Assembly (NCBI GenBank): GCA_034190875.2
Contig: CM067355.1
Span: 31,700,684-31,764,683 of the forward strand
Source: Urechis unicinctus
Taxonomy: Eukaryota; Annelida; Polychaeta; Xenopneusta; Urechidae
DNA: 64,000 nt
Direction: 5' to 3'
A program made the position numbers and the translations under genes. Below the pieces are notes generated by a model, which saw nothing but the letters and a program-made list of their open reading frames with translations, did not search any database and had not been told where the DNA came from. This document shows positions 24,801 through 51,239 of the stretch, one piece after another. Position 1 is the stretch's first letter, and each line of letters begins with the position of its first letter.

Positions 24801-26851
24801 AGACTCGTGGTTCTGTCTGAAGGCTTCTCCGATGTAATGAAATATCTCAGGGGTAAACAGGTAGATGCCACAGTTAATGGTCGCACTGACAAATGTCTCT
24901 GGTTTCTCCACATAATGCTTCACCTGTAAACAACCAATCATCAATGAGTTCTCAAAAGTATAGGTCAAATGTTGCTTTTCATCTTCTTTGGTTTAATCCA
25001 GTCAGATTACCAAGAAGTTGAATAGCACACCATTTACTGTTTGGGTTACTTTTTGGCATTAAATCATGGCAGATCTGCACTAAAGAACACAGTGGTATTT
25101 TAGTAACTCTGACGTTTAACCATTACTCAAGCATAACCATCTTCACTGGAACAAAAATTAAGGATGTGCTCACCTCAAATGTTGCTTTGTTCTCTGCGAT
25201 ACAACCATAGTTCAGCGACTGTTGTCTGGTGGCCTGAAATAGGAAACAATGACAATATTGAAAACCATGTCATTAACAATGACACCCCAACCGCCAACTG
25301 CCCTGCAACATATCTAGCCAAGCAAGGACCAAGTCATCCAATTTTGAAGAAGCACCGTTCCCTCTTAGAGCAGATTATTCAGTACAAGGGAACCCAGCCA
25401 CCAAGAGTAGGTACAGAGAATCAATTGTATTTGCAGATAAAACTCTGAATGACAAGCATCTTTTATTGACAGACCCTGGGTGGGATGCTGGAGAGTTCTA
25501 CCCTCTTGAAAGCAATGATAACAGAGCATAAGCATTATACCATATTTCCATCAACATATACAGGTTTTCAGGCTTGAAGCAAATTATCAAACAAGCAGTT
25601 AATATATAGAGGTATGGAACTCAAGCACTTATCAGATTTGTCCATGCAGTAAACAGAAGCAAGATAAGAAATATACATGTTTGAGTTTTGAGAAGCCACT
25701 ATCATAAACTTTACTTTAAACATCTTTAGAGGAGATGATCGGGCTTGACAAAACTCAACAACATTATGCTTGCTCCCAAAAAAAGCTATACATTTTTTTT
25801 TACAGATTTGATGACCAATATCGTACCACCTCAGTGCCAAGAATGACAAAAGCTCCATCTTTCGATTTCTGAAATTCAATCATTTCTTGAAGGGGGAAGT
25901 CACAGCAAACGTCTGCATTCATTACAAAGAAGAGCTCAGGATTGCCACTGTTGATCTGGTCTCGAAAATGAAACATCCCCCCTCCTGTTCCCAACGTCAT
26001 GTACTCCTGAAGGTATCTGCAATCGCAAAATCATTAACGAATTTTCATGAAAGCTTAATTGTTAAAATATTCAAAGGACGACAGATCTCATAATTACAGA
26101 CTATATTTTATAATGTTGTTCATAAGGCAATATCAGGGCAACATCATAGATACATGATATGACGCACACACTCATTAAACTTTACAAGAAACTGTGAGTG
26201 AATATATTGATCACCTGATAAGAATCTTGAACTGTTGCTGCATATCATTAAGGAACCGTGTAAGTTGCTCACTGGGCTGATAGCTACCAATAATAATGAT
26301 CTCTTTCATTCCAGCCAACTGAACCAAACACACCAAGTCACATTATACATGTATTACAAAAAATATATGTTCTTGGTGAGTTAACCACCCTGTTATTGTT
26401 GGAGCTTAAGTAGCAATACAGCTAGGGCACACTATTAGTATCACCAGTCATGTTCCCATCCAGTTGTGGTAATGTTTGACCTAGCATTGTAACAGACCTT
26501 GCTAGCAGCTTCTATGTGGTGGTATATCATAGGGAATCCTGCCACTGGAAAAAGAGGCTTGGGGATATCGAGTGATAGCGGCCTGAATCTTGTACCTAAA
26601 TAACATAACGCCGAGTGTTTAATCAATGGAATATTTCGTGATACAGGGATCATCCGACAACAAACCAATAACAATAACATTAACAAGCTGGCAACATTCA
26701 TTCAATAAACAATAGGGCGTAAACAATAACACTGAGCGATATTACAGAACATGTAAACAAAACAATGTTCTGTGGAGAAGCTGAGGAGATAACACATATA
26801 TAAGTACAAACCCTTCGCTGGGCCTCCAATGAGAATAATCGTTTTCAACAT
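21895..26851 (-). CDS. GMPPA: Mannose-1-phosphate guanylyltransferase regulatory subunit alpha
   Basis: Eleven exons, in transcript order: 26851-26812, 26595-26498, 26318-26215, 26016-25830, 25233-25174, 24923-24796, 24451-24314, 23969-23825, 23443-23351, 22675-22504, 21995-21895. All have GT-AG borders, compatible phases and no stops; together 421 codons plus TAA, against about 420 aa in human. The N-terminal nucleotidyltransferase fold shows [45 protein letters not shown] (from residue 90) and NADV (114-117). The C-terminal half has the hexapeptide repeats of a left-handed beta-helix ([29 protein letters not shown]) and the alpha-specific ending KNQIIL. GMPPA is the cytosolic partner of catalytic GMPPB; it senses GDP-mannose and restrains its synthesis, which feeds glycosylation. 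The alpha-type loop and ending argue against GMPPB. Confidence 0.97.
22171..22232 (-). mobile_element. SINE 3'-tail fragment in GMPPA intron 10
   Basis: Matches the tail of the SINE at 31114-31325: GCGATATCACCTCGTTGAAAG and ATACCCCAATATTACCATTA on the minus strand. Confidence 0.7.
22265..22470. repeat. Degenerate GGAATGAAATGACAA tandem repeat
   Basis: About ten imperfect units of GGAATGAAATGACAA with variable spacers in GMPPA intron 10. Confidence 0.8.
22795..22890. repeat. ~36-bp tandem repeat, 3 copies
   Basis: Units of GATGGATGTAATGTCAAAGG followed by TCAAAACACATTGAA in GMPPA intron 9. Confidence 0.88.
22925..23045. repeat. 22-bp tandem repeat
   Basis: Units of GATTACACTGGGATCATATA(AT), about five copies, in GMPPA intron 9. 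Confidence 0.92.
23455..23560. repeat. 15-16-bp tandem repeat
   Basis: Units of ATGGTACATCAAGGCA, about six copies with drift, in GMPPA intron 8. Confidence 0.88.
24025..24165. repeat. 20-22-bp tandem repeat
   Basis: Units of TTGTAATCAGAGAATCACAA with or without an extra AT, about six copies, in GMPPA intron 7. Confidence 0.92.
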
Positions 26852-27089
26852 GTTGACCAAATAGTAATGCAAGTCGAATATCCACGATTGTAAACGATCT
26901 CAACTATGACAGCGGACAGTCGTGGCAAGCAGAGTTATCTTCCGAAATTGTGTTTCTCAGACAGGGAATATTCGTACGATTCAGTTTCGTAATTTGTTGT
27001 ATACTACGTTAAAAAGTTAGGCATAAGTAGCATAAAGTCGGATTTATTATTCACACACTTGTCGTTCGTTTCAAAATTTCTAAGAACTG

Positions 27090-27195
27090 AGAACTAGAAT
27101 CATCTAGCCCAAAAGACCAACAGTCGATCGGGTACTCTTTTGATGAGGGAGCGCAAGCTCCACTTGGTTCAAAAGAGCTAGAATCATCCCCTACA
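27090..27195 (-). repeat. Dispersed repeat, inverted copy of 20.75 kb
   Basis: See 20750-20870. Conserved words TAGCTCTTTTGAACC and GAGTACCCGATCGACT lie on the minus strand. Confidence 0.8.
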
Positions 27196-27703
27196 TGGCA
27201 CATCACATCAGTCTCTAGTATGAGATTTTTCTCACTCTTTTTCTTTGATACACACATACGGACGTTTCGAAGAGGGCACCACTGACTTCCGGTTAAAAAC
27301 GCAATCCGCCATTTTTTTCGAGGTGCACCCAAGCGAGGGTCTATCAAGTGAATGTCGCAATCATGATACGGTTTTCACATACATCGGCCGTGTTAATAGT
27401 TTTATTGCTAGAATCTCAACACAACGGTGAATTGGTGCAACGTAGGCATTTGCAAAAAATCACAATTTGATGAAAAATACTGACGATAACGCCGCATTTT
27501 CAATCATTTGTTGATTTGTTCATGTTGCCCTTACTGTATTACTTAGCTCTGTCCCACTATGTAACTCCTTTACTATCATTTTCTTCTGAGGTTATATATA
27601 ATACAACATACAACAACTGTTGAATCCGTCCGGTTACCTTGTGTATCAGTATTATCTATGTATTATAAGTGATATTATACCTGCCTAATGGTGTACTAGC
27701 CCC

Positions 27704-27765
27704 GACCGGGCGTAGCCGTGCACGACGTTTATTTATATTACCGTCGTTCGCGGCTAGACCGGGCG
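27704..27765. mobile_element. 44-bp palindromic mini-element with 9-bp target duplication
   Basis: Element 27713-27756 starts TAGCCGTGCACGACG and ends CGTCGTTCGCGGCTA. GACCGGGCG repeats exactly on both sides (27704-27712 and 27757-27765). Same family as 20017-20066. Confidence 0.9.
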
Positions 27766-28376
27766 GTGATATACGTACATATATACAGTAGGGCCACCTA
27801 CTGCTGTGTGCATGCCTATTTATCTTATTTATATATGGGGCCCGTCAATTGATTGAAAATCATCTGATGGATAATTTGCATTACATTATGGACATTTTCT
27901 GGTCATTTATAATTATGACGTGTGTTTTGTAATATATATGTAAATAAATGGATTCAAATAAATATATGAAGTGTCATTTTGTTATCTAGATTTTGGTATG
28001 TACAAATACAATGGTAATGTCTTTGAATTTATAGGGACATTTTATCTCTAACACTCCTAGACCATGACAGGACCAAGAGAGGAGACCATCACGGGGAGCA
28101 GCGAGGAAGGGATAGTCCTTAACAATGACAACAATCATTGACACACAAGTCATCATGGTTGACAGAAATCCTTCAATCAGTGTATTGATGCTTGGCCTCT
28201 GGTTAATATTCTTTTGTTAGGTCTATCACTGCAGATGCTCTTTATCAAAGATGGAGCAGTTTGGTTCTGGATGGTGCGAAGAGCAGCATGGACAACTGAT
28301 GCGACTAGCCCTCTGCTCGAACCATAGAAGTGACACGGACTGAAGTCGGGTTATCCTGAACATACAGCACTACCTC

Positions 28377-30589
<2,213 letters not shown>

Positions 30590-30845
30590 GCGGCCCCGGG
30601 GGGGGGGGCACATGGCAGTACATATAAATGTTTTTTTCGGCTTCTTGACTTGTACGACGGGTTTTTTGGCCTCATACTTGTACGACGGGGTATGTTTTGC
30701 TTCAATCTGTACGAGGGGCGCATAATACCTTGTACGACGGGGTATGCTTTTGGCCATTTTGACCTTGTACGACGGGTACGGGTTTTCGAGGTCCAGCGGC
30801 ACACCCCTATCCAGAATAAGGCCAAGTGCCCCCCCCCGGGAACGC
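30590..30845 (-). repeat. Dispersed repeat with internal GTACGACGGG motifs, copy A
   Basis: Five to six spaced GTACGACGGG-like words lie between G-rich (GGCCCCGGGGGGGGG) and C-rich ends (GTGCCCCCCCCCGGGAA). A shorter diverged copy is at 57715-57925. The minus strand stays open for 91 codons (ENPYPSYKVKMAK ...), but the frame mirrors the internal repeats and is not clearly a gene. Confidence 0.7.
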
Positions 30846-31113
30846 GCATGGCATATAAATGTTGCCTTGACAATGCTATGCTAATCCTCGCGGCATATTT
30901 TGTGAAATCAATTACAGGCCCTTAACCGTTTAGTTATGACCCACCACCCACGTAAAGCGAAGCATTCTCACCTTAATTGTGTAGTGCCCATGAACTCATC
31001 AAAGTTGCACCCGAATTAAGAAGCAATCCCTTAGTGCTTTTATCCAATATTTATGAAAAACAAAGTAAATTTTCGATGTGACACAGCTTTAGTTCTTTTA
31101 ATCATTGGTTACG

Positions 31114-31325
31114 TAATGGTAATGGATATATTGGGGTATTTCGTCACTTTCAACAACGAGGTGATATCGCAACAGTGGTCGATGAGGATGATTGTGATGC
31201 TTTGGAAGCACCCCTTAAGTGCCATCGCCAACCTGGCATAAGCCCGATGCTCAGACTGGGCTGTGAAACCTACGCCACTGGGACGAAGGTCCAGCACGGT
31301 ACCACTGAGCTACCAGGTCGGGTGC
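31114..31325 (-). mobile_element. tRNA-derived SINE
   Basis: On the minus strand the head reads CGACCTGGTAGCTCAGTGGTA, a good pol III A box (31300-31312 on plus). A diverged B box (GGTTTCACAGCC) comes about 40 bases later. The 3' part (GCGATATCACCTCGTT ... TACCCCAATATATCCATTA) recurs at 22171-22232. Confidence 0.65.
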
Positions 31326-31836
31326 GTCCGCTTTCAGAGATGGGACTGCCATTTGACGTGATCATCCGAGTCACGGAGAACCAGTCAGGGTTAGACATTC
31401 ACCTCAGGCTCGCCACGATTCCTGCCCAATTACCACCGCAATAGCATTGGCTGTAGAGTCATGCAACAAATTATTAATTACAGTTAAGCATTGGGGGATG
31501 ATGTCATTATTATTAACACAAACGACCCCCAATGTCGACGTCACTATTCGCACGCGGCGGGAGAGTGATAGGCAATGGCTATATATGGCATCAAAGTGTG
31601 ACGTCACATCGCTGATAATAGTTTTCACTGGCTCTTTAACACTTTTCTCTGAAGCATTCTAGTAATATCTGGGAGGAAATATCTGCTACACAGGGCACCA
31701 TGCTGTAGCCACTATAAGCTGCGGAAACCAATACGGACGGAAGCACTGCTATTGCAAGGCAACAATCCTGGACAGGTGTCAACGTCTGGTATGAAACTGT
31801 ATATGTTATATTAAGACCTAACCTAAAAGACCTTGT

Positions 31837-31866
31837 TAATTTCGTATCGCATATGTGGTGTAAAAT
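31837..31866. repeat. 30-bp inverted repeat, left arm
   Basis: Exact reverse complement of 33893-33922, starting TAATTTCGTATCGCATATGT. Similarity stops at the arm edges. Confidence 0.93.
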
Positions 31867-31869
31867 CGG

Positions 31870-33915
31870 CATTGTATAGTTAGAAGTGGTATACCGATCA
31901 CCAAATAGCTCAACTGAAAATTATTATAAACTTAATGAATTGCTGCCATTTGTTGCAGATAGGTAATGTGTGATTGTTGGTGGTTTTAACAATCCGGATA
32001 TGACTGACAAGACCATTCTGCTGGCCCAAAGTCAAAGAGAACCATTTGTATCAGCATGTGACCTGAACCATCTAAAGGAAGGAATATTCTTGACCTCACT
32101 ATTTCGACTGAGGAAGGCTTGGTTAGCATCGTCGACCACAGAGCACCATTAGCGTTCAGTGACTTTGCTGGTGTGGAATTTAATATTGTTTCAAACGTAT
32201 CCCATAAAACATCTGGCGAAAAGGTTCCAGATTTCCGTTGGGCAAAACTTAGTAGTCTTAGTGAATTTATTAGTCAAGATAGGGCGAATATTTTGGAAGA
32301 CAGTGTGTACCAATAGTGAAATGCATTCATTTATAGCTGAAGATGCAACCAGGTAATATAAACCATAGTTTTAATAAGCCTGTATATAGAGGGCTTAATA
32401 ACAAAATTAGCTGTAACAAAGCTGTATGAGAGCAGAATAACAAGATATCATATAATTACAAAAATAGTAACGTATTAGTAAAACACAAGTAAGAAAAACC
32501 AAACAGCCAATTTGAGAACAATATAGAAAATCACAAAAAAACAAACCCAAATGCATTTTACGGCTATGCAAGGTCAAAACTGAAAACTAAAGAAACCACA
32601 AGTCCACTGTAGGATAGTGTCCATAATGTGAGAAGACAAAGAAAGCGAAGATGGACTTAACGGTTTATTTGTATCAGTATTTACTGACGAGATAGCAGGA
32701 CTCCCGGAACCTATTAGATTATTCAACGGTGGTGATGAGGAACAAATAGAGATAATACCTTTTAGCCAGGACAAAGTCCTACAATTGTTAACATCTTTAA
32801 ACCCAAACAAGGCACCTGGTCCAAATAAACTCTAACCGCGGCTTCTAAAGTAATTTACCGAGTAACTAATGCTTCCACTCTTTATCATTTTAAACCAATC
32901 CACCAACGACGGATCTGGAAATGTGCTAACTTTACACCAATATTCAAAAACGGCAATCGTCAACAGCCAGCCAATTATATTGGCCAGTCAGTTTGACATC
33001 CGTGGTTAGCAAAATAATAGAAACACTTGTTAGAGACAAACTCAAAGAAGGCATACTTAAACACAACTTATTGAATAAATCTCAGCATGGTTTTCTGTGT
33101 AAGCGGTATTTCCTTACCAACCATTTTGGAATTTCTTGAGAACGTTTTAAAATGGTAAGCTCTGGGAACCCTGTAGATGAGATTTATTTACACTTTCATA
33201 AGGCATTGATAAAGTTCCCCACCAGCAGTTAGCTAGCAAACTTATGGCCCACGCTATCAGTGGTAATGTATTAGCATGGATACATGAATAGCTCAGTAAT
33301 AGTAGTTAGAGAGTGGTGATACATGGCATTGAATCAGATTGGACGAGGGTTATTAGTGGTGTCCCGCAAGGGTCGGTCCTAGTACCCGTTCTTATATTAA
33401 TCTACATCAATGATATGTGTTAACATAATGTTTTAAAGGCATGTAACTTACAACAAATCTTACATAACTAGATAAACTGGGTTAATGATTGTTAAATGTA
33501 TTTTAACAGAAACAAAAAGGCAAAGTACTTCATATAGGTCAGGAAAATGGCAATTTTTTTTTATACCGAATGGGCGATTTTACTCTAAGAGGATGTGTCA
33601 GAGGACAAGGATATGGGTGTCATAATTGGTCAGTCAATTGAATCCAGCAAACAATGCAGTGCGGCAGCAGTAACGGCCAACATCTCGGGATGATCAGACG
33701 GACGTTTTTATCAAACTTTACAAGGCACTTGTTAGACCCCATGTAGAATATGCAACGCAGGCGTGGTCACCATTCCTTCAACGTGACATATATATATTAG
33801 AAGGAGTTCAAAGGCGCGCTGCTGAGCTCGTAGCCGGTATGTCTGCGCTTGTTAAGACTGACTCTAAAACACGGCGTCTTAACAGGAACCTCATTTTACA
33901 CCACATATGCGATAC
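31870..33915 (+). mobile_element. Decayed APE-type LINE (endonuclease and reverse transcriptase)
   Basis: Successive fragments in shifting frames follow CR1/Jockey-like order. Endonuclease: YRSPNSSTENYYKLNELL, VIVGGFNNPDM (GDFN motif with D changed to G), ILDLTISTEEGLVSIVDHR. Reverse transcriptase: NKAPGPN, FTPIFKNGNRQQPANY, LTSVVSKIIETL, LNKSQHGF, SGVPQGSVL and IYINDM. C-terminal part: LYKALVRPHVEYATQAWSPF and LEGVQRRAAEL. The ADD catalytic segment after IYIND is missing and many stops intervene, so the copy is dead. Confidence 0.9.
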
Positions 33916-33922
33916 GAAATTA
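33893..33922. repeat. 30-bp inverted repeat, right arm
   Basis: Partner of 31837-31866. On the plus strand it overlaps the end of the LINE reading frame (LILHHICDTKL). Confidence 0.93.
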
Positions 33923-34019
33923 CCAGGTAAATAAAATATTCAAGTAATAGGATAATTTAACTGGTGATTGGGGGTTTTTTTTGCGCTGAGAACTTGCGAC
34001 TTCGGGGACATCCATACAA

Positions 34020-34310
34020 TATGACAAAGCCCATGGCTGGTACAGAATTAAGAAGAATCAACTTTTCCAATCGCGTTGTGACCTCATGGTATAGCTAACC
34101 AGCCAAGATAGCTACAGCCAGTTCACTGAACTATTTTCTTGATATATATTTGAAGGACAAAGGCTTTATGTAATGTTCTAACTCGACATAATCAGTAATC
34201 AATAGTAGATGACAATTGACAAGGCACCTATGGACCGAGCAGTCTTACTGCCCAGGTTATCCTTTACCATTAGGCATTGGGTGGCCATCATTGTAAATCA
34301 TTGCAAATCA
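34020..34310 (+). repeat. Dispersed repeat, copy B
   Basis: Diverged same-orientation copy of 9985-10250. Confidence 0.75.
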
Positions 34311-34329
34311 ATGAAGTTGTGCTTTTGAG

Positions 34330-34363
34330 CGATGTGACGTCACATCGATGTGACGTCACATCG
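34330..34363. repeat. Two overlapping 18-bp palindromes with TGACGTCA cores
   Basis: CGATGTGACGTCACATCG occurs at 34330-34347 and 34346-34363. Each is a perfect palindrome containing the CREB/ATF octamer. A related context (GTGACGTCACATCG ... TGGCTCTTT) occurs near 31597-31640, so this is part of a repeat rather than proven regulatory DNA. Confidence 0.8.
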
Positions 34364-35216
34364 ATGAAAACAGCCTTTAATGGCTCTTTTTTCTTCTGCG
34401 CTGCTATCGTGTTTGCGAGGAAAAATATCAGCGGTCATTGATAGTTCGAATAACAAATTTACATCGTCGTTATTAAGAGAATGACTGTAACTATAACATA
34501 CAAATGATTCATGAAGACCAACTTTTTCATCATGTACAGTCAGGCTATATCGCCTCTACCTAGATCCAGCCTTGCAGTTTTCGCACCTGTTATCCTGCGC
34601 AGTGTGAAGTCGGGCAGCTATCTTAGACGGCTGCATGATGTTTACTTGGTAGGATATATTAGTATATTTTTATGCATGCAATGACTAATATGCATACATG
34701 CGTCACTGTTACTGGTGACTAGAAGAGAAGTGGCACTGATCGCCGTCATTTGATCAACAACCAGGTAACGCACGATTGATCATTCGGTCATCATCAATAA
34801 CGACGCGCGACCTCACCATATAACCTACGCGTCTCAGCAGTTAACCATGAGGTGTTGGAATTTCTTATATTTGCTGAAATATTCTCTTAGAAGGAACCTC
34901 AATGATAACCCATGCTTGTTATCTATATTGACAAAACAATTATCGATCATTTTAATGGCAAGGTCGGCGCAGATGTGTCTCAATTAACAATACCACGAAC
35001 ATAGCATGTTAAATTAGCTACGCGTCAGATTGTAGTGCACGCGTCGTCTATAGTGTGACGAGGCGTCTATTACCAGTGACCTTCCATCACAGGGCACACC
35101 TCTACAGTACGGACAATGTGTCCGTACACACGGTTTCCGTTATACACAGGCATTAGCTATTACAGCTTTCACAACCGTCAAAAACAACACACGCTGCAGA
35201 TGTGATTTGAACGTTA
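34364..35216. other. No gene recognised
   Basis: Intergenic sequence left of the UBE2E 3' UTR; no frame or repeat I can identify. Confidence 0.4.
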
Positions 35217-36603
35217 TTTATTTGCACCATGACATTGGTGTATTGTATCCACATTCATTCAGACATCAATGTACCTAGATCATACAGCCAGGCCCCCTTG
35301 GTGTCTTGACATACAGACCCACAGACGGCGAAGAGGCACAGCATGGCCTTACACCATAGTGAAACCACAGCCTTATATCATCCGGGTGGCCGTGGCTTCA
35401 CTACGCGGCGTAATCATAGCCTTACACCATGTAGCAAACACAGCTTTAAACAACAGATCAACTGTGGCGTAAACCACAAGGCAAGCGCAGCCTCATTCAC
35501 TGGTGTAGCCATGGTCTCGCACTTAAGTGGGTCACGGTGTATGCCCTTCATAAACACACATACCTCCATTTCTCATATAATATAAGAGTGAACATTACCA
35601 ATGCAGAGCTGATAGAGATGGGTGGGGGGGGGGGGCGCTACACTGACTCCACCCACTTCCGGATACAACCAACCTTCATCAACGTCATTACGTATTCGAC
35701 AAATTGTTGTCAACCTACAAAAGTGAATAATCCTAATCCATACAAATCCATACATCAATAAATTAAGTGCAAGATGACATGTACATTGATTCTATCTACG
35801 CCTGTAGAAATGGGGTCAATATGCTGTGAGGTCAAGGACACGAGATGCCATCATCAATCTATCAAATTTAATGCTTGAGTTTCACAACAGTAGGCTCTGA
35901 GCTATCATATTTTCAACATCATGAGTAATAGAAAATGAAACCTTCATTATTGAAACCCAGCATTAGCCAGTTAGTATTAGCAGTGAACTTGAAATTAACC
36001 TGAATTGTACCAAGACAAGAGTCTTGAAAACACAGCACCTGTTTTTTCTATGATGACTTGATAAGAGCCAGTCTACCTGATGAAATGATCCATGCAAGAT
36101 AACCCTACAAACCTTCTACACAACCCTCAATTCAAGTAGGCATTAACATGTGGTTGGAATCAGCGACACACTCTCAAAAGGCAGTTGCATTCTTTGTCAA
36201 TAATCAGCCGTAATAAATTAAATCATCAAAATTGAATTGGGCTTCATAGATTGGTTTCCACCATTCTTATAAACTGATAGAGGAGTAAATGGCTGTATAA
36301 ACAAGGCTAGAGGACTACTATATAACTGGGAACAACTCACAACAACTCAGTAAACACATTCATACAAGTTCCACGACAGTACCTCACTCTCAGAAGCTGG
36401 CGATGATATTGAAGTTCCCATGGTAACAGAATGTCGTTGCCATGGCACCATCAACATAGTAACCATGGCGAGACATAAAAATCCAGTTCTACATTCCTCG
36501 TATTCACGATGACCACAAACTTGTTACCATGGCAACACAAACAGGTGTCCTGAATTCCCAGCCGAAACAGAATGGTGGGATGTAGGCATCTGATGGAGGG
36601 GCC
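35217..36603 (-). terminator. UBE2E 3' UTR with candidate poly(A) signal
   Basis: Minus-strand AATAAA at 35217-35222 lies 1.38 kb beyond the UBE2E stop. The interval has no convincing coding frame. A poly-G run lies at 35624-35634. Confidence 0.4.
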
Positions 36604-48990
<12,387 letters not shown>

Positions 48991-50489
48991 TATTTCAGAT
49001 ATTTATAGTACCAAATTTCCTTTCAGAGTAATCCAGATAATCTCTCAGCAATCCTCAGCTTAAAATGGGCGTGACTGGGGTCCTCACTGCAAGAAAACAA
49101 ACATATTTTTACAAGAGACAAAAAAATGAAGTTCAACTGGTGTCTGAGACATATCGACAATGGCTAATGGCTGTTTCCAATGAAGTTCCAACTTGACATG
49201 TGAAGTTTTTTGAGGGTTCTCACAGGCTAATTAATGGGGTAAGACCATTAATATATGTCTGGAAACGATAACGAGATAGCCCGTTAATACATCTATAATA
49301 CAGCAAAAGTTGATTTACAGGCTTGTTAGAAGTAAACGACTAGCTTTATATATGATACAACTATCAGAAGCACTGATCGATCTAAGGAATGACTCGGCTG
49401 CGCTGGTCCGCTCATACCCACACAACCACGCGTGGCTCGAACTTCGATGCGAAATATCTGAATAACAAAAATATGAACCTGGCCGATCTTCGCATCGACC
49501 GAAAGTGTTTTCATTTTGCTAAATATATGTAGCTTTAGTTCTTGACAACCATTCGTAATATCCATAAATTTTACCTTTCAACTGGAGCGAAATTTCCCCG
49601 ACTACAACAGAACAACGCAGCCGTCTACTTCATAGGCTGTTACTTTATCACCCCTCTGTTAATTCCGCGGATTTTTTTTCCCCTCTTTGGCGCATCGAAT
49701 ATGCAGCAAGTAAATGTTTATACCATTGATGTATTGGCTCTTCGATAATTAGCGCTTATTAAATATAATATCCTTAACAACTTTTCGAGCAAGTATGCAA
49801 AAAAAGAAACAAATAATATCCGAAATCAGTTAAAGCTATGGGTATAACTGTCGGATACAACAGCCACTTTACCAAGTAGTCCAACCCCGCGGTGTCAAGT
49901 TTATATATTGTATTGTCTATCACCTCGTCTAGAAAGTGGGCGGATAGCGAAGGCATTAGAAGTGGCCCGCAGTCAATCCGCGGAACCAAAGCGGGTTTTT
50001 TAGGGCTTTGAATGGATATATCCTTTAAACTGTTAAACGGAATGGTTAGCACAACTTGAGTTAATTTCATAACGGGTGTATTTACAATTAAAACTATTGC
50101 GCTTGACATACAGGTCGACAATAAACGAATGTTTTCAGATCTCTACCCAGCAGTTGCATTACGTGTTAGCTCGAATTCTCAGCTCTCCAGCATTTAAAGG
50201 CATGGATTATATCGGGGTTAATGAAACCGACGATGGCCACAAATGAGAATATATCCTCGATGAGGGTTATGATGATTGAGGGTGTCAGTGATGTGGCTGA
50301 TTATGAAGTTTGCAATTAATCCAATAGGATGAAGAGAGCGACCTACATAGCTGCAATTATGCTCCAAGTTGGGACAATGAAAACGAAGGAGACGATGCTT
50401 ATTGTAATGACCATGGTGGTGACTGTGAAGACGAGGATGATTTTGATGATGATGAAATTACATTATCAGTTTGATGTAACAACTAATAA
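48991..50489. other. UBE2E upstream region, no gene recognised
   Basis: Presumed UBE2E 5' UTR and promoter near 48991-49090. Minus frames at 49326-49565 and 49774-50121 are unassigned. Confidence 0.3.
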
Positions 50490-50617
50490 CAATAAATGGT
50501 GATGATGATAGTGATGGTAATGAAAATGAAGATGATAATTATGGTGATAATGACAATGAAGATGATAAAGCTAATAGTGATGATGATAATGTTGATGATG
50601 ATGACGACGACGACGTC

Positions 50618-50672
<55 letters not shown>

Positions 50673-50700
50673 GTAGTGGTAGTGGTGGTGGTGGAAATTT
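50490..50700. repeat. (GAT)n-rich microsatellite
   Basis: Long run of GATGAT units with AT- and GTG-rich edges. Confidence 0.95.
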
Positions 50701-51168
50701 ATATGTTCGATGTGGTGAAAATTTCAAGTGTCAGTAAGGGTGAAAATTGATAGCACGAAGCTCGATTTGCAGGTAGGACACCAAAAATATCGACAAGAAC
50801 ACAAACATGACAGGCCACAGGTACCCGTATGTGATGATTAAATCCTCACCACACGCCACAACCCCACCCCTGCCCGCCCATAGCGTCCACTACATGCCCT
50901 CACCCCACCCTTCCCCTTGTATCCTTCCCAGAGCGTCCCTCGCTGTTAGCGATGTATGAACAATGCTTGCGGAGCACATGACATGCGTAAATTGACACGG
51001 GGTTTTGAGCACGACAGCTGAATGCCAGAACAGATGCACGGGCACTTTAATGTTTCTTATGCGAAAAGCGCGTTCCAGGAAATCGCACTTGAAGCATCGA
51101 AAGGGAAAAGTTGTCCGATACACTCCTGTTAATTTACATAAGTCGATTTAATAATATACGTGCTAATA

Positions 51169-51239
51169 AGATGTGGTTAGCTCCGGTGGAACGGTTATAT
51201 AAATATATACCCAGACGTCTTGTAGGACTAAGATGTGGT
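51169..51239. mobile_element. 53-bp mini-element with 9-bp target duplication
   Basis: Element 51178-51230 starts TAGCTCCGGTGGAACGG, has the TTATATAAATATATAC centre and ends GTAGGACTA. AGATGTGGT flanks it exactly (51169-51177 and 51231-51239). A diverged member of the TAG...CTA family. Confidence 0.85.

Larger units (their letters stand above)
26852..28377. other. GMPPA upstream region, no other gene recognised
   Basis: Presumed GMPPA promoter side near 26860-26960, without a recognisable core element. A 98-codon minus-strand frame at 27051-27347 overlaps the dispersed repeat and is not convincing as a gene. Confidence 0.3.

Noticed and set aside
27051-27347. 98-codon minus-strand protein
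   Set aside because: Much of it lies in a dispersed repeat whose other copy does not keep the frame.
50496-50750. Met-rich or Ser-rich proteins
   Set aside because: Translation of the GAT/ATC trinucleotide array; same for 53505-54052.
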